Shown here: positions 47,620 through 57,449 of the stretch, in pieces
Layout: the number at the start of each line of letters is the position of its first letter
Position numbering within the stretch: position 1 is the stretch's first letter
Source of the DNA: an uncultured Sulfurimonas sp.
GTDB lineage: Bacteria > Campylobacterota > Campylobacteria > Campylobacterales > Sulfurimonadaceae
Assembly: GCF_963662755.1 (NCBI RefSeq)
Contig: NZ_OY759725.1
Span: 1,253,781-1,317,780 of the forward strand
DNA: 64,000 nt
Reading direction: 5' to 3'
Notes under the pieces: generated by a model
What the model was told of the DNA's origin: nothing
Seen by the model: the letters and a program-made list of their open reading frames with translations, nothing else
Database searches by the model: none
Program-made: the position numbers and the translations under genes

Positions 47620-48177
47620 ATGCTAAACGAAATTTATAGCTCATGTGAAAAAAAGATGAATTCAAGCATAGAGCATATGCAAAGAGATTTTAAAACACTT
47701 AGAACAGGAAAAATCACTACTTCTGTTTTAGACAATGTAAAAATTGATTATTATGGAACTCCTACGCCTCTTGATCAGGTTGGTTCAGTTATAGCTGTAG
47801 ATGCTACTACTATTGTTGTAAACCCTTGGGAAAAAAACTTACTTGCAAATATTGAGAGTGCTATATCAGCAGGAAATGTTGGGGCAACACCAAATAATGA
47901 TGGAGAACAAATCAAATTGTTTTTTCCAGCTATGACTGTTGAGCAAAGAAAAGAGTCTGTAAAACAGATGAAAGGTATGGGAGAAAATGCAAAAGTTTCT
48001 ATAAGAAATGATAGAAAACATGCAAATGACCAAATCAAAAAACTTGAAAAAGACAAAGAAATCACTACAGATGAATCAAAATCTGCTCAAGATAGCATTC
48101 AAAAAACTACTGATAAGTTCATAACAAAAATTGATGGCATCTTAAAAGATAAAGAAGCTGAAATTCTAAAAGTCTAG
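47620..48177 (+). CDS. frr: Ribosome recycling factor
   Basis: RRF splits post-termination ribosomes with EF-G. The 185-residue protein has the usual length. It shows the Leu-Arg-Thr-Gly-Lys-Ile motif near residue 31, the [11 protein letters not shown] hinge near 44-54, and a helical C-terminus. It is a single-gene unit followed by an unusual GC-richer intergenic stretch. Confidence 0.97.
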   Translation: MLNEIYSSCEKKMNSSIEHMQRDFKTLRTGKITTSVLDNVKIDYYGTPTPLDQVGSVIAVDATTIVVNPWEKNLLANIESAISAGNVGATPNNDGEQIKLFFPAMTVEQRKESVKQMKGMGENAKVSIRNDRKHANDQIKKLEKDKEITTDESKSAQDSIQKTTDKFITKIDGILKDKEAEILKV

Positions 48178-48298
48178 TACGCCAAAGGAACTAATTCCTT
48201 TGTCTACGCTAACATCCCAAAGGTACTCCGTCGTGCGCGCTTAGTTCTCTTCAGAGGGCTCTCGCACCATTGGTGCTCTTATAACCACTCAATCATTA
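48178..48298. repeat. GC-rich structured intergenic element between frr and pyrE
   Basis: About 49% G+C by my count over 110 bases, well above the neighbours. It holds two small hairpins, CAAAGGAA/TTCCTTTG (48183-48202, probably the frr terminator) and GCACCA/TGGTGC (48264-48276). The bases between them match no RNA gene I recognise. I suspect a dispersed intergenic element but saw only this one copy in the window. Confidence 0.4.
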
Positions 48299-48307
48299 GG
48301 AAATAAA

Positions 48308-48916
48308 ATGGATATAAAACAAATATATATGGATGCAGATGCTCTTTTAGAAGGGCATTTTAAACTTAGTAGTGGAAATCACTCACAGTTTTATCTTCAA
48401 TCTGCAAAAGTACTAGAAGACCCAAAAACAGCTAAACTTCTTGCTGATGAACTAGCTTCACAAATAAAAGCAAGTGGTTTAAAAGTAGATACAGTTTGTG
48501 CGCCTGCACTTGGTGGGCTTATAGCTGGTTTTGCTTTAGCTCAAGCACTTGATGTTCGTTTTATATTTGCTGAGAGAGTTGATGGCGTTATGAATATACG
48601 TCGTGGCTTTGAAGTTAGTAAAGGCGAAAAGGTTTTAATGTGTGAAGATATCATTACAACTGGTGGCTCTGCTATGGAAGCTGCATCTGTTGTTAAAGAA
48701 CTCGGTGGAGAGATTGTTGGTGTTGCGGCACTTGCAAATCGTGGCTTTTGTAAACGTGAAAATAGTGATATTACAACAAAAGCAAACTGTAAACTTCCTC
48801 AGGATATTCCATTTTTTGCTCTTGCTGATTTTACATTTGAGATGTATTCTCCAGATGCTTGTCCACTTTGTAAAGATGGAAGCCAAGCAATCAAACCAGG
48901 AAGTCGTGGAAATTAA
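48308..48916 (+). CDS. pyrE: Orotate phosphoribosyltransferase
   Basis: PyrE joins orotate to PRPP in pyrimidine synthesis. The 202-residue protein has the PRPP-binding motif [13 protein letters not shown] near residue 115. It also has the Ser-Gly-Asn-His-Ser substrate loop near 23 and a C-terminal Cys-Pro-Leu-Cys pair, as in the long bacterial PyrE group. Single gene followed by a hairpin terminator; pyrG is nearby but not in the same unit. Confidence 0.96.
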   Translation: MDIKQIYMDADALLEGHFKLSSGNHSQFYLQSAKVLEDPKTAKLLADELASQIKASGLKVDTVCAPALGGLIAGFALAQALDVRFIFAERVDGVMNIRRGFEVSKGEKVLMCEDIITTGGSAMEAASVVKELGGEIVGVAALANRGFCKRENSDITTKANCKLPQDIPFFALADFTFEMYSPDACPLCKDGSQAIKPGSRGN

Positions 48917-48930
48917 CACAATCTCCTTGT

Positions 48931-48961
48931 TACTACACAATGAGCTTTGCTCATTGTAGTA
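48931..48961. terminator. Convergent terminator after pyrE
   Basis: Arms TACTACACAATGAGC and GCTCATTGTAGTA pair with a two-base bulge around TTT. It serves pyrE and the convergent antiporter gene. Confidence 0.7.
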
Positions 48962-48968
48962 TTTAATA

Positions 48969-50588
48969 TCAATATTTCAACTGACAAGTCATCATTCTAT
49001 CTACAAGAATACGCCCTATTTCAAGTTTAGAATCCACTACAACCGTAATATTAAGATCACTTAAAGCCTCTTTATCTTCCAAAGTTGATACTTTCACAAT
49101 CAGATTAATATTTTTAGTATGTTTTAAAACAGCTTCACATATTGCACGTTTTTTATCAATATTGTCAAGAGTAACAATTATAGCTGCTGAACTTTCTGCA
49201 TGGAGTGCTTCAAGCATTGTGAGCTTTGACATATCTCCAAGATAAGCTTCTTTACCTTCGGCTAAAGCTTCTTGGACATGTTTTGGAGAGTTGTCTATCA
49301 CTACATATTGTGCATCCATTGCATCTAAATGTTTAGCAGCAAATTTACCAACAATACTGTATCCGCAAAGAATAACATGATTTTTTCTTGATACAAAATC
49401 AGAAGTGTCTAAGCCTAGATACTCATAACGAGTGATACTACTTACCAAACTATTTATTCTAGAGATAAAAAATGGAGTTACTATCATTGAAAATATTACC
49501 ACTAGCGTTAAAAGAGATTCTAACTCTTTATCTAAAAGACCGCCCATACTTGCAACAGCAAAAATTACAAATGAAAATTCTCCAACTTGAGAAAGAGCAA
49601 GAGCAGTTTTAAGTGATAATACATGAGAAGAAGTAATACGAAGTAAAAGATACATAATGATGCTTTTTAAAATCAAAACAAGAACAAAAATACCAATAAT
49701 TATATCAATGTTATTTATGAAGTAAACGACATCTATCTTCATCCCAACAACTATAAAGAAAGTACCTAAAAGTATATCTTTAAATGGAGATATATCAAGT
49801 TCAACCTTATGATGGTACTTTGTTTCAGCTATAATCATACCAGCTACAAAAGCACCAAGAGAGTATGTAAAACCCATAAATGAAGCTAACAAAGATGCAC
49901 TTACAACTATAAATAAAACAGAACCCATAAATAGTTCATCAACTTCACTAGATGCAGAGAAGTGTAAGAGCCAAGTCATCAATCTTTTACCAACTATAAA
50001 CATTAGTAAAATTATCACTACAGCACTTATTAGAGTATCTCTTAAAACTAGTGCTACTGACTGATCGCCCTCACTTGTTAAAAACCCTAGTAAAATCAAG
50101 ATAGGAATAACAACTATATCTTGAAATATAAGTATTCCCGTTGCGCGTTGTCCATAAGGATTATATATCTCTTTTGAAGCTTTTAGATAGCTAAGAACTA
50201 CAGCAGTAGAAGATAGAGCAAAGGCTAGCGATATTATTAGAGCAGATATAGTGTCAAGAGAGAAAATATAGTGTGTGATTATATATACAGCTAAAGCCGT
50301 AAAACCAACTTGCATAGCTCCGTTAAAAAATATTTCTATTTTCATGCTATTCATCTTTCTCAAAGATATTTCAAGTCCGATTGTAAACATCAAAAAAACT
50401 ATACCAAATTCACCTATATGCTCTAAAGTATTTGAGTTATTCATATGTCTCAAATCAAAAGCATATACCAATATCGTACCTGTAAGAATATAACCTATAA
50501 TTTGTGAAACACCAAGACGTTTTAAAAACAAGTTTAAAACCGTTGAAACACCCAAAGCCATCACTATATAAAGAAGAGCTGCGTCCAT
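48969..50588 (-). CDS. Kef-type cation/proton antiporter with TrkA-N domain
   Basis: The 539-residue protein has a CPA2-type membrane domain of about twelve segments (residues 1-380), then a TrkA-N nucleotide-binding domain near residues 395-510 with His-Val-Ile-Leu-Cys-Gly-Tyr-Ser-Ile-Val-Gly. This is the KefB/KefC layout of potassium or sodium/proton antiporters. I start it at 50588, where AAGGG precedes the ATG; the frame is open for another 18 codons upstream. It is divergent from pyrG. Confidence 0.88.
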   Translation of the reverse strand: MDAALLYIVMALGVSTVLNLFLKRLGVSQIIGYILTGTILVYAFDLRHMNNSNTLEHIGEFGIVFLMFTIGLEISLRKMNSMKIEIFFNGAMQVGFTALAVYIITHYIFSLDTISALIISLAFALSSTAVVLSYLKASKEIYNPYGQRATGILIFQDIVVIPILILLGFLTSEGDQSVALVLRDTLISAVVIILLMFIVGKRLMTWLLHFSASSEVDELFMGSVLFIVVSASLLASFMGFTYSLGAFVAGMIIAETKYHHKVELDISPFKDILLGTFFIVVGMKIDVVYFINNIDIIIGIFVLVLILKSIIMYLLLRITSSHVLSLKTALALSQVGEFSFVIFAVASMGGLLDKELESLLTLVVIFSMIVTPFFISRINSLVSSITRYEYLGLDTSDFVSRKNHVILCGYSIVGKFAAKHLDAMDAQYVVIDNSPKHVQEALAEGKEAYLGDMSKLTMLEALHAESSAAIIVTLDNIDKKRAICEAVLKHTKNINLIVKVSTLEDKEALSDLNITVVVDSKLEIGRILVDRMMTCQLKY

Positions 50589-50705
50589 TTTTACCCTTAT
50601 GGTTAATATAAAGTTATTATATACTATCTTATCTAAATTCAACTATACAGATTTTAAGAGATTCTATAATATAATTCGCGATTATTAAATTATAGGATTT
50701 TTTGC

Positions 50706-52325
50706 ATGACTAAATATATTTTTGTGACTGGTGGAGTTTTAAGTTCTCTTGGAAAAGGAATCACAGCTGCTAGTGTTGGTACTCTACTTAAACACTCTGG
50801 TAAAAAAGTGGGCATGTTAAAAATAGATCCTTACATAAACGTTGATCCTGGAACAATGAGTCCATTAGAACATGGTGAGGTTTTTGTTACAAAAGATGGA
50901 GCTGAAACAGACCTTGACATAGGAAACTATGAGAGATTTTTAGATAGTTCATACTTAAAATCAAGCAACTTTACTACTGGTCAAGTTTATTCAAGCGTTA
51001 TAGAAAAAGAGAGAGCTGGTGGTTATCTTGGTCAAACTATTCAGGTTATCCCTCATATAGTTGGCGAAATAGTAAACCGTATAAAACTTGCAGGAGAGGG
51101 TCACGATATTCTTGTAGTAGAGCTAGGTGGAACAGTTGGCGATATCGAAGGTCTTCCTTTTATGGAAGCTATTCGTCAGATGAAGCATGATGAAGAAGTA
51201 GCTGGAACTTTCTTTATTCATGTAACGCTCATTCCTTACATAAAAGCGGCTGGAGAGATGAAGTCTAAACCGACTCAACACTCAGTTCAAGAGCTTCGCC
51301 GTATAGGAATTACTCCTCAGATGATTATTGCAAGAAGTGAGCGACCTCTTCCTAAGACTTTCAAGAAAAAACTTGCTATGAGTTGTGATGTTCATAATGA
51401 CAGTGTTATAGAAGCGCTAGATGCTGCTACTATTTATGATATTCCTGTGACTTTTTTAAGACAAAATATCTTAAAACCTATTGCAAAAGAGTTGGAACTT
51501 GGGGAACTTAACCCTGACATGGAAGAGTGGGACTCTTTAGTTAAAAAGATAGTTCAACCTAAAAACCGCGTAGTTGTTGGTTTTGTTGGAAAATATCTTG
51601 AACTTAAAGAAGCTTACAAATCTTTAACAGAGTCACTCATACATTGTGGAGCGCATCTAGATACTAGAGTTGAGATAAACTGGGTAGATTCTGAAGAGCT
51701 TGAAGAGAGAGGCGCTGAGGCACTTCTTGGAGATTGTGACTCTGTTTTAGTAGCTGGTGGTTTTGGTTCTCGCGGTGTTGAGGGTAAGATTCAAGCTATA
51801 GAATACGCTCGTGTAAATAAAGTTCCATATCTTGGCATCTGTCTTGGGATGCAACTTACACTTGTTGAGTATGCTAGAAATGTTCTTGGTCTTGAGGGCG
51901 CTAACTCAGTAGAATTTGATGAGGAAACTCCGCATCCAATGGTTTATCTTATAGATAACTTTATGGATCAAAGTGGAAACTCTCAACTTAGAACTCATAA
52001 ATCTCCAATGGGTGGAACTCTAAGACTTGGAGAGTATCCATGTAACACAAAAGAGGGTTCTATAATTAGAAAAGCTTACAATGGTGCTAAAACTATTTAT
52101 GAAAGACATCGTCATCGTTATGAAGCAAATCCAACTTATCGTGAGCAGTTGGAAAAAGCTGGTATGATAGTTACAGGCGAATCAGACGGTCTTATAGAAA
52201 CAGTAGAGATAGAGGGTCATCCTTGGTTCTTAGGTGTTCAATTTCACCCTGAGTTTACTTCAAGACTACAAACTCCAAACCCATCTATACTAGCATTTGT
52301 AAAAGCTTCATTGAGTGCTGAATAA
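50706..52325 (+). CDS. pyrG: CTP synthase
   Basis: PyrG aminates UTP to CTP using glutamine. The 539-residue protein has the synthetase P-loop Ser-Leu-Gly-Lys-Gly-Ile near residue 15 and the C-terminal glutaminase domain. That domain has its Cys in Gly-Ile-Cys-Leu-Gly-Met-Gln near 380 and the His-Pro-Glu-Phe catalytic pair near 518. Its end overlaps the start of recJ by 11 bases. Confidence 0.97.
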   Translation: MTKYIFVTGGVLSSLGKGITAASVGTLLKHSGKKVGMLKIDPYINVDPGTMSPLEHGEVFVTKDGAETDLDIGNYERFLDSSYLKSSNFTTGQVYSSVIEKERAGGYLGQTIQVIPHIVGEIVNRIKLAGEGHDILVVELGGTVGDIEGLPFMEAIRQMKHDEEVAGTFFIHVTLIPYIKAAGEMKSKPTQHSVQELRRIGITPQMIIARSERPLPKTFKKKLAMSCDVHNDSVIEALDAATIYDIPVTFLRQNILKPIAKELELGELNPDMEEWDSLVKKIVQPKNRVVVGFVGKYLELKEAYKSLTESLIHCGAHLDTRVEINWVDSEELEERGAEALLGDCDSVLVAGGFGSRGVEGKIQAIEYARVNKVPYLGICLGMQLTLVEYARNVLGLEGANSVEFDEETPHPMVYLIDNFMDQSGNSQLRTHKSPMGGTLRLGEYPCNTKEGSIIRKAYNGAKTIYERHRHRYEANPTYREQLEKAGMIVTGESDGLIETVEIEGHPWFLGVQFHPEFTSRLQTPNPSILAFVKASLSAE

Positions 52326-53907
52326 TATAAACACGTTAGATAAGCAAGCTCTTTTTAACTTGCTATCTTCTCGTTTTGAGAGTGAAGAGAAAAAACTCTC
52401 ACAAATCCCAAACCCCGCCCTACTCCAAGATGCCCAGATATCTGCAAAAAAAATAGCAGATGCCATAAGAGAAAACAAAAAGATAACTCTTGTTGGAGAT
52501 TATGATGTTGATGGAGTTAGCTCCACAGCTATTATGGTGGATTTCTTTAGACAAATTCCTTATCCTCTAGATGCTATCATACCAAACCGTTTTAGAGATG
52601 GCTATGGTGTAAGTCCTACTATTTTACAAAGAGCAGATGCAGACTTAGTTATCACAGTTGACAATGGCATCTCAGCGCATGAAGCTGCGGATATTTGTAA
52701 ACAAAGAGGCATCGACCTTATCATCACAGACCATCATACTCCAAGTGAAACTCTCCCAGATGCATACTCCATAGTTGATCCAAAACTTGAGAGTTGTGAA
52801 TATCCTTTTAAAGAGATATGCGGAGCTCAAGTTGCATGGCTACTTTTAGGTCTTGTTAAAAAAGAGTTACAACTTAGCATCGACATGAGACAATTTTTAG
52901 ATATCTTAGCTATTGCTATCATTGCAGATATCATGCCACTTATAGATATTAACCGAACTCTTGTAAAAGAGGGGCTTAAAGTTTTGATGAACTCAAATAG
53001 ACCGGCATCTATAATCATCAGAGACTTTTTAAACAAATCAAACATCACTTCAGAAGATATAGCATTTCAAATAGCTCCACGTATAAACTCCGCAGGAAGA
53101 CTAGAAGATGCTCATATAGCTTTAGATTTTTTTACGGCTACAAACATCAACAAGGCCTACAATCAGTTTGAAATCCTTAACAATCTAAACGAGATGCGAA
53201 AAGAGACTGAAGCAGATGCAACTAAAGAGGCTATGTTAGATGCAGACCCAGATGCTGATGTTATTGTGGTAGCTCGTGAGAATTGGCATGAGGGAGTTGT
53301 TGGCATCGTAGCATCTAGACTTGTAGATAAATTTGGCAAGCCTGCAATAGTTTTAAGCATCAAAGACGGCATCGCTAAAGGTAGTGCTAGAAGTATTGGA
53401 GAGGTTAGCATCTATGAACTAATAAAGGCAAATGAACAAATGTTAACTAAGTTTGGTGGTCATAAGATGGCAGCTGGATTAGGTATGCTTGAAGAAAATA
53501 TAGATGCCTTTAGAGATGCTATAAACGAGAGTGCTTATAAGCTCAAGCCTGAAGACTTTATACCAAAAGATAAGATAACTGGCATCTTATCTAGCAATGA
53601 TATAGACTTTGAACTCTTACATCTATTAGAGAGTTTTGAACCCTTTGGAGAAGCAAATCATCGTCCAACTTTCTTGCTCAAAGATGCACAAGTTGTAGAT
53701 ATAAAAACTATAGGAAAAGATAAATCTCACTGTAAAATAACTTTAAAACAATATCCTCAAGATACAAAGACTTTAGAACTTGTTCTTTTTAGACAAGTTT
53801 TAGAAATGCCAAAGAGTAAAAAACTCACTTGTAGCTACACAGTTACCAAGAATGAGTTTAACAATAAGGTCTCCGTCCAACTCCTCTTAAATAAGCTTTA
53901 CTTATAA
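52315..53907 (+). CDS. recJ: Single-stranded-DNA exonuclease RecJ
   Basis: RecJ degrades single-stranded DNA 5' to 3' in recombination and repair. The 530-residue protein has the phosphoesterase motifs Gly-Asp-Tyr-Asp-Val-Asp-Gly near 61 and Ile-Thr-Asp-His-His-Thr near 139, and the DHHA1 motif Gly-Gly-His-Lys-Met-Ala-Ala-Gly near 382. It starts at a GTG overlapping pyrG. The coding sequence is exceptionally rich in AGATGC/GCATCT (18 copies). Confidence 0.95.
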   Translation: MLNNINTLDKQALFNLLSSRFESEEKKLSQIPNPALLQDAQISAKKIADAIRENKKITLVGDYDVDGVSSTAIMVDFFRQIPYPLDAIIPNRFRDGYGVSPTILQRADADLVITVDNGISAHEAADICKQRGIDLIITDHHTPSETLPDAYSIVDPKLESCEYPFKEICGAQVAWLLLGLVKKELQLSIDMRQFLDILAIAIIADIMPLIDINRTLVKEGLKVLMNSNRPASIIIRDFLNKSNITSEDIAFQIAPRINSAGRLEDAHIALDFFTATNINKAYNQFEILNNLNEMRKETEADATKEAMLDADPDADVIVVARENWHEGVVGIVASRLVDKFGKPAIVLSIKDGIAKGSARSIGEVSIYELIKANEQMLTKFGGHKMAAGLGMLEENIDAFRDAINESAYKLKPEDFIPKDKITGILSSNDIDFELLHLLESFEPFGEANHRPTFLLKDAQVVDIKTIGKDKSHCKITLKQYPQDTKTLELVLFRQVLEMPKSKKLTCSYTVTKNEFNNKVSVQLLLNKLYL

Positions 53908-53978
53908 TCCTTACAAATATTTATAATCAATTAAACTTATCTATGTTAGACTTCACGAAATTTTATACAGGAATTAGA

Positions 53979-55415
53979 ATGAAAAAAGTTATTTCAGTCG
54001 CTGCAGCCCTGCTACTAAGCAGTTCGTTGATAGCAGATGCAGATGTTCAAACTCAGTTGGATGAGTTAAAAAAAGAGGTTAAAAAACTTAAAAAAGATCA
54101 AAAAAGAACTAAAAAAACACTAAGTGAAGTTAAGGCACATGATGCTTATGACAACATTAAGTTTGGTATAGATTTTAGAAACGCTGTTGATGTTCTAGAG
54201 TACAAAAACAACGATACTGGAGAAAAATACACTAACGATTCACTACTTTCAAGTAGATTATTTCTTACTATGAAATCATCTCCAATGGATGGTCTTGTAT
54301 TTGTAGGTAAACTTGGTGTTTATTCAACATGGGGTTCAGAACTATTTGAGAGTGCTAGTGAAGCAAAAGATTGGTCAGCTTCATCAAGAGCATCTGATAC
54401 TGTAATGAGAATAAAAGAGGCTTACTTTGTTTATTCAAACAAATTAGGTTCACAACCTTATGCACTTAGTATTGGTAGAAGACCATCTTCAGATGGGTTT
54501 TTAGCAAACTTTAGAGAAAATGAGCCTCAAGCTGGTTCTCCTCTAGCACACATAACAAACATGGAAGTAAATGGACTTATGTTAATGCTAAATTGGGATC
54601 GTTTTGTTCCAGGTTCTTACTCAAAGTTTGTATATGGTAGAGCACATACTGGTGAGGGTCATGGAGTTTACGGAGAGAGTACTACTGACTTTAGATATCC
54701 TTATGCTGATACGACTGGAAGCGGAAAAGAAGATGAAGATGTTGACTTCTTTGTATTTTTAGGTGATGCATACAACAATGGCCAATATCAACTAATGTAC
54801 CAATGGGCTCATATCTTTGATACTAAAGGTAAAGCCTTAAATGGTGCAAGTGCTGATTCTACTGCTACAAAAACTTCACCTAATTATGATGCAAGAGTTG
54901 TAAACAAAGCAGCTTCTGGTTCTGCTGAACTATTATCATTAGGATTAAAAGTTGATGGTGTTGGTAATGAAATTAATGATTTTCTTGATAGCACTGTTCT
55001 TTTTGCATCTGTAGCATATACACAATACGATGCAAAAAGCGGTCACTCTATACTTGGATCAAGTGATGGTGGTAATGTAGATGGTAACTCTTTTTGGTTA
55101 GGTGCTATCATTCCAGATATGATCACAGAAGATGGAAAGTTTGGTTTTGAGTATAACCAAGGTTCTAAAAACTGGACACCAATGACATGGGCTGAAGACA
55201 CTGCAATGGGCTCTAAAATAGCTGTTCGTGGTCAAGCTTATGAAGCTTACTGGAACTTCAATCTTTTTGGAGCAAAGAATCTTCCATCTCAAGTAAGATA
55301 CACTTACGCTCAACATGACTACACACCAAATGTAAACTGTGCAGGTTGGGTAACGCCAGTAGCTACAGATATCACATCTTCAGATATAAGATTTGCTGTC
55401 TCTTATAGATACTAA
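53979..55415 (+). CDS. DUF3373 outer-membrane protein (first of a tandem pair)
   Basis: The 478-residue protein has a signal peptide and then a short Lys-rich coiled coil (about residues 30-55). A long beta-rich region follows, with Ser-Ile-Gly-Arg-Arg-Pro-Ser-Ser-Asp-Gly, Gly-Asn-Glu-Ile-Asn-Asp-Phe-Leu-Asp-Ser-Thr and Glu-Tyr-Asn-Gln-Gly-Ser-Lys, ending in Tyr-Arg-Tyr. It is most like DUF3373 porin-type proteins of Campylobacterota. The start at 53979 has an AGGA site; an earlier ATG at 53943 would add 12 residues before the signal. Function is unknown; its copy follows. Confidence 0.8.
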   Translation: MKKVISVAAALLLSSSLIADADVQTQLDELKKEVKKLKKDQKRTKKTLSEVKAHDAYDNIKFGIDFRNAVDVLEYKNNDTGEKYTNDSLLSSRLFLTMKSSPMDGLVFVGKLGVYSTWGSELFESASEAKDWSASSRASDTVMRIKEAYFVYSNKLGSQPYALSIGRRPSSDGFLANFRENEPQAGSPLAHITNMEVNGLMLMLNWDRFVPGSYSKFVYGRAHTGEGHGVYGESTTDFRYPYADTTGSGKEDEDVDFFVFLGDAYNNGQYQLMYQWAHIFDTKGKALNGASADSTATKTSPNYDARVVNKAASGSAELLSLGLKVDGVGNEINDFLDSTVLFASVAYTQYDAKSGHSILGSSDGGNVDGNSFWLGAIIPDMITEDGKFGFEYNQGSKNWTPMTWAEDTAMGSKIAVRGQAYEAYWNFNLFGAKNLPSQVRYTYAQHDYTPNVNCAGWVTPVATDITSSDIRFAVSYRY

Positions 55416-55420
55416 AAACT

Positions 55421-55452
55421 TTATAACTTATGTTGCAAAACATAAGTTATAA
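55421..55452. terminator. Hairpin terminator between the two DUF3373 genes
   Basis: Perfect 14-base arms TTATAACTTATGTT and AACATAAGTTATAA with a four-base loop. It makes the two paralogues separate transcription units. Confidence 0.75.
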
Positions 55453-55637
55453 TAATATTTATTTATATAAATAATAACTTAAAATTAACACTCTCATATA
55501 ATATTTTTTTATATCACAAACTAATCACACAATAAGTTACATTTTTGACATTATTTGCCAATTTCCACTATAAACATAACCATTTTTTATATCTTACTTG
55601 TTAGAATTTGGAGAATTTAATAAAAAAGGGGTTTTTT

Positions 55638-57158
55638 ATGAAAAAAATCATCGCGCTTTCAACAGTTGCTTTTTTAAGTACAACAATGTATGCAAATGCA
55701 GATATGCAAGCTCAAATAGACGAACTTACTAGCAAAGTTCAAAAATTAGAGAAAAAACAGAAGAAAAACACACAAAAGATAGGTAGTGTAAATGCTTTAG
55801 CTGCTAAAGACAATTTGAAATTTGATGTTGACTTTAGAACTTCTTATGATAACTTACAATATGAAACTGCAAACGGAAACAAATATAGCAATGACGCTCT
55901 TTATTCAAACCGCTTATGGCTAGGTATGGGTTATGCCCCTACTAGCACTATGGTTTTTAAAGGTCAACTAGCTTATCACAAAGCATTTGGTGCATCTGCT
56001 AATAGTACTACATCTGGTTTTCCTCAAAGAGGTTATGGTTTTGACTCATTTGACTGGGTTTCAAGTGAAACTTTAAATGATGATAAACTAAGAGTAAGAG
56101 AAGCTTACTGGTTATGGATGCCAACAGTTGGCGAATTTCCTTTAACATTTAGTGTTGGTCGTCGTCCATCTACTAATGGTTACTTAACTAACCTAAGAGA
56201 AGATGATGCTCAAGCAAAATCTCCACTAGGTCACGTTATAAATATGGAATTTGATGGAGCAAGTGCTAGTATTGGATTTGACAAGTATGTATCTGGTATG
56301 AATTTCAAACTATGTCTTGGACGTGGTTTAACAAATGCTAAATCTTGGGCAAATAGTGCTGATACTGCAACAAGTGCTAATGGAATGGGTGCAACTTCTC
56401 CAAACTATATAGAAGAAAATGGAGCACTAGATACTATTGATATGTTAGGTTTCATTTTTGTTCCTTATGATGATGGACAATATGCTATTAAAACTACTGC
56501 TTATCGCGGATTTAATGTTCCAGGTTTGACTTTTAATCAATGGGTTAATCCTCTTACACCACAACAAGCTCCTCAAATGGCACTAAATACTGTCGGTCAA
56601 ATGGACGGTGGAGCTATCTCTCTTAAAATTGATGGTATAGGTAATGAAATTAATGATTTTTTAGATAGCACTACATTCTTTATCTCTTATGCAATGTCTC
56701 AAACTCATCCAGATGAAAAAGGAAATACACATATTACAAATCCATTGACAGGTACAACTGCAAAATTTGCTTCAATGCTTGGTAGTACAGATGATGAAAC
56801 TGGTTCATCTATCTATATGGGACTTGTTATGCCAAACTTAACTGGCGGTAAATTTGGTTTAGAATATAATCAAGGAAGTAAATATTGGAGACCTTTTACA
56901 TATGGTGAAGATACTATGGCTGGTTCTAAACTAGCTACTCGTGGTACAGCTTATGAGGCTTACTGGTCTCAACCAATTATTGACGATGTATTTTCTATGC
57001 AAGTAAGATATACAAGAATGAACTATGAATATACTGGTTCAGATGGTTTCTTTGGTGACGGTGGTGCACCAATGACAATGTCAGAGGCTAAGGCAGCAGG
57101 TATGGATCCTGTTGAAACTGCACAAGACATTCGTGTATATTTCAGATACAGATATTAA
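55638..57158 (+). CDS. DUF3373 outer-membrane protein (second of a tandem pair)
   Basis: The 506-residue protein is a paralogue of the preceding gene, sharing the signal, the coiled coil, Ser-Val-Gly-Arg-Arg-Pro-Ser-Thr-Asn-Gly, Gly-Asn-Glu-Ile-Asn-Asp-Phe-Leu-Asp-Ser-Thr, the Glu-Tyr-Asn-Gln-Gly-Ser-Lys-Tyr-Trp strand and the Tyr-Arg-Tyr end. The start at 55638 has AAGGGG six bases before it. The two copies differ mostly in surface-loop regions, as expected for duplicated barrels. It has its own terminator and directly precedes the sulfide-oxidation gene. Function unknown. Confidence 0.8.
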   Translation: MKKIIALSTVAFLSTTMYANADMQAQIDELTSKVQKLEKKQKKNTQKIGSVNALAAKDNLKFDVDFRTSYDNLQYETANGNKYSNDALYSNRLWLGMGYAPTSTMVFKGQLAYHKAFGASANSTTSGFPQRGYGFDSFDWVSSETLNDDKLRVREAYWLWMPTVGEFPLTFSVGRRPSTNGYLTNLREDDAQAKSPLGHVINMEFDGASASIGFDKYVSGMNFKLCLGRGLTNAKSWANSADTATSANGMGATSPNYIEENGALDTIDMLGFIFVPYDDGQYAIKTTAYRGFNVPGLTFNQWVNPLTPQQAPQMALNTVGQMDGGAISLKIDGIGNEINDFLDSTTFFISYAMSQTHPDEKGNTHITNPLTGTTAKFASMLGSTDDETGSSIYMGLVMPNLTGGKFGLEYNQGSKYWRPFTYGEDTMAGSKLATRGTAYEAYWSQPIIDDVFSMQVRYTRMNYEYTGSDGFFGDGGAPMTMSEAKAAGMDPVETAQDIRVYFRYRY

Positions 57159-57164
57159 AAAATG

Positions 57165-57189
57165 TTAAAGAGCCTTTTTGGCTCTTTAA
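57165..57189 (+). terminator. Hairpin terminator after the second DUF3373 gene
   Basis: Arms TTAAAGAGCC and GGCTCTTTAA around a loop of five T, immediately after the stop codon. Confidence 0.85.
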
Positions 57190-57332
57190 ACTATGCTTAC
57201 ACCAACTTCACGAAAACTTATAATAATTATAACTAAAACCTCCACAAAGCCCTATTTTAAAGACTTTCAAAAGATTTAACAAATTACTTTTTTATTATAT
57301 TTCTATCAAAAAACATGTCAAAACTAAACATA

Positions 57333-57352
57333 TTATCACTCAAAAGTGATAA
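57333..57352. promoter_or_regulatory. Palindrome upstream of sqr, possible operator
   Basis: Arms TTATCACT and AGTGATAA are separated by CAAA, about 100 bases before the sqr start, in a 260-base AT-rich gap with no other gene. It shares half-site TATCAC/GTGATA with the repeat upstream of soxC. Confidence 0.4.
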
Positions 57353-57449
57353 ATAATGCAATTATTGCTAACTTAAGACTTTTTTAAAAAAAAATTAAGC
57401 CTCAAACTTGTACAATCATTTACTTTATCAAATATATAGGGGAAGTAGT

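Noticed and set aside
48642..48959. Overlapping frames on both strands inside and after pyrE
   Set aside because: pyrE is unambiguous with its PRPP motif; the others have Leu- or Cys-rich low-complexity composition typical of out-of-frame reading.
57408..57449. Earlier ATG for sqr at 57408
   Set aside because: The AGGGGAAG site is positioned for 57450, and the extra 14 residues would sit before a normal leader.
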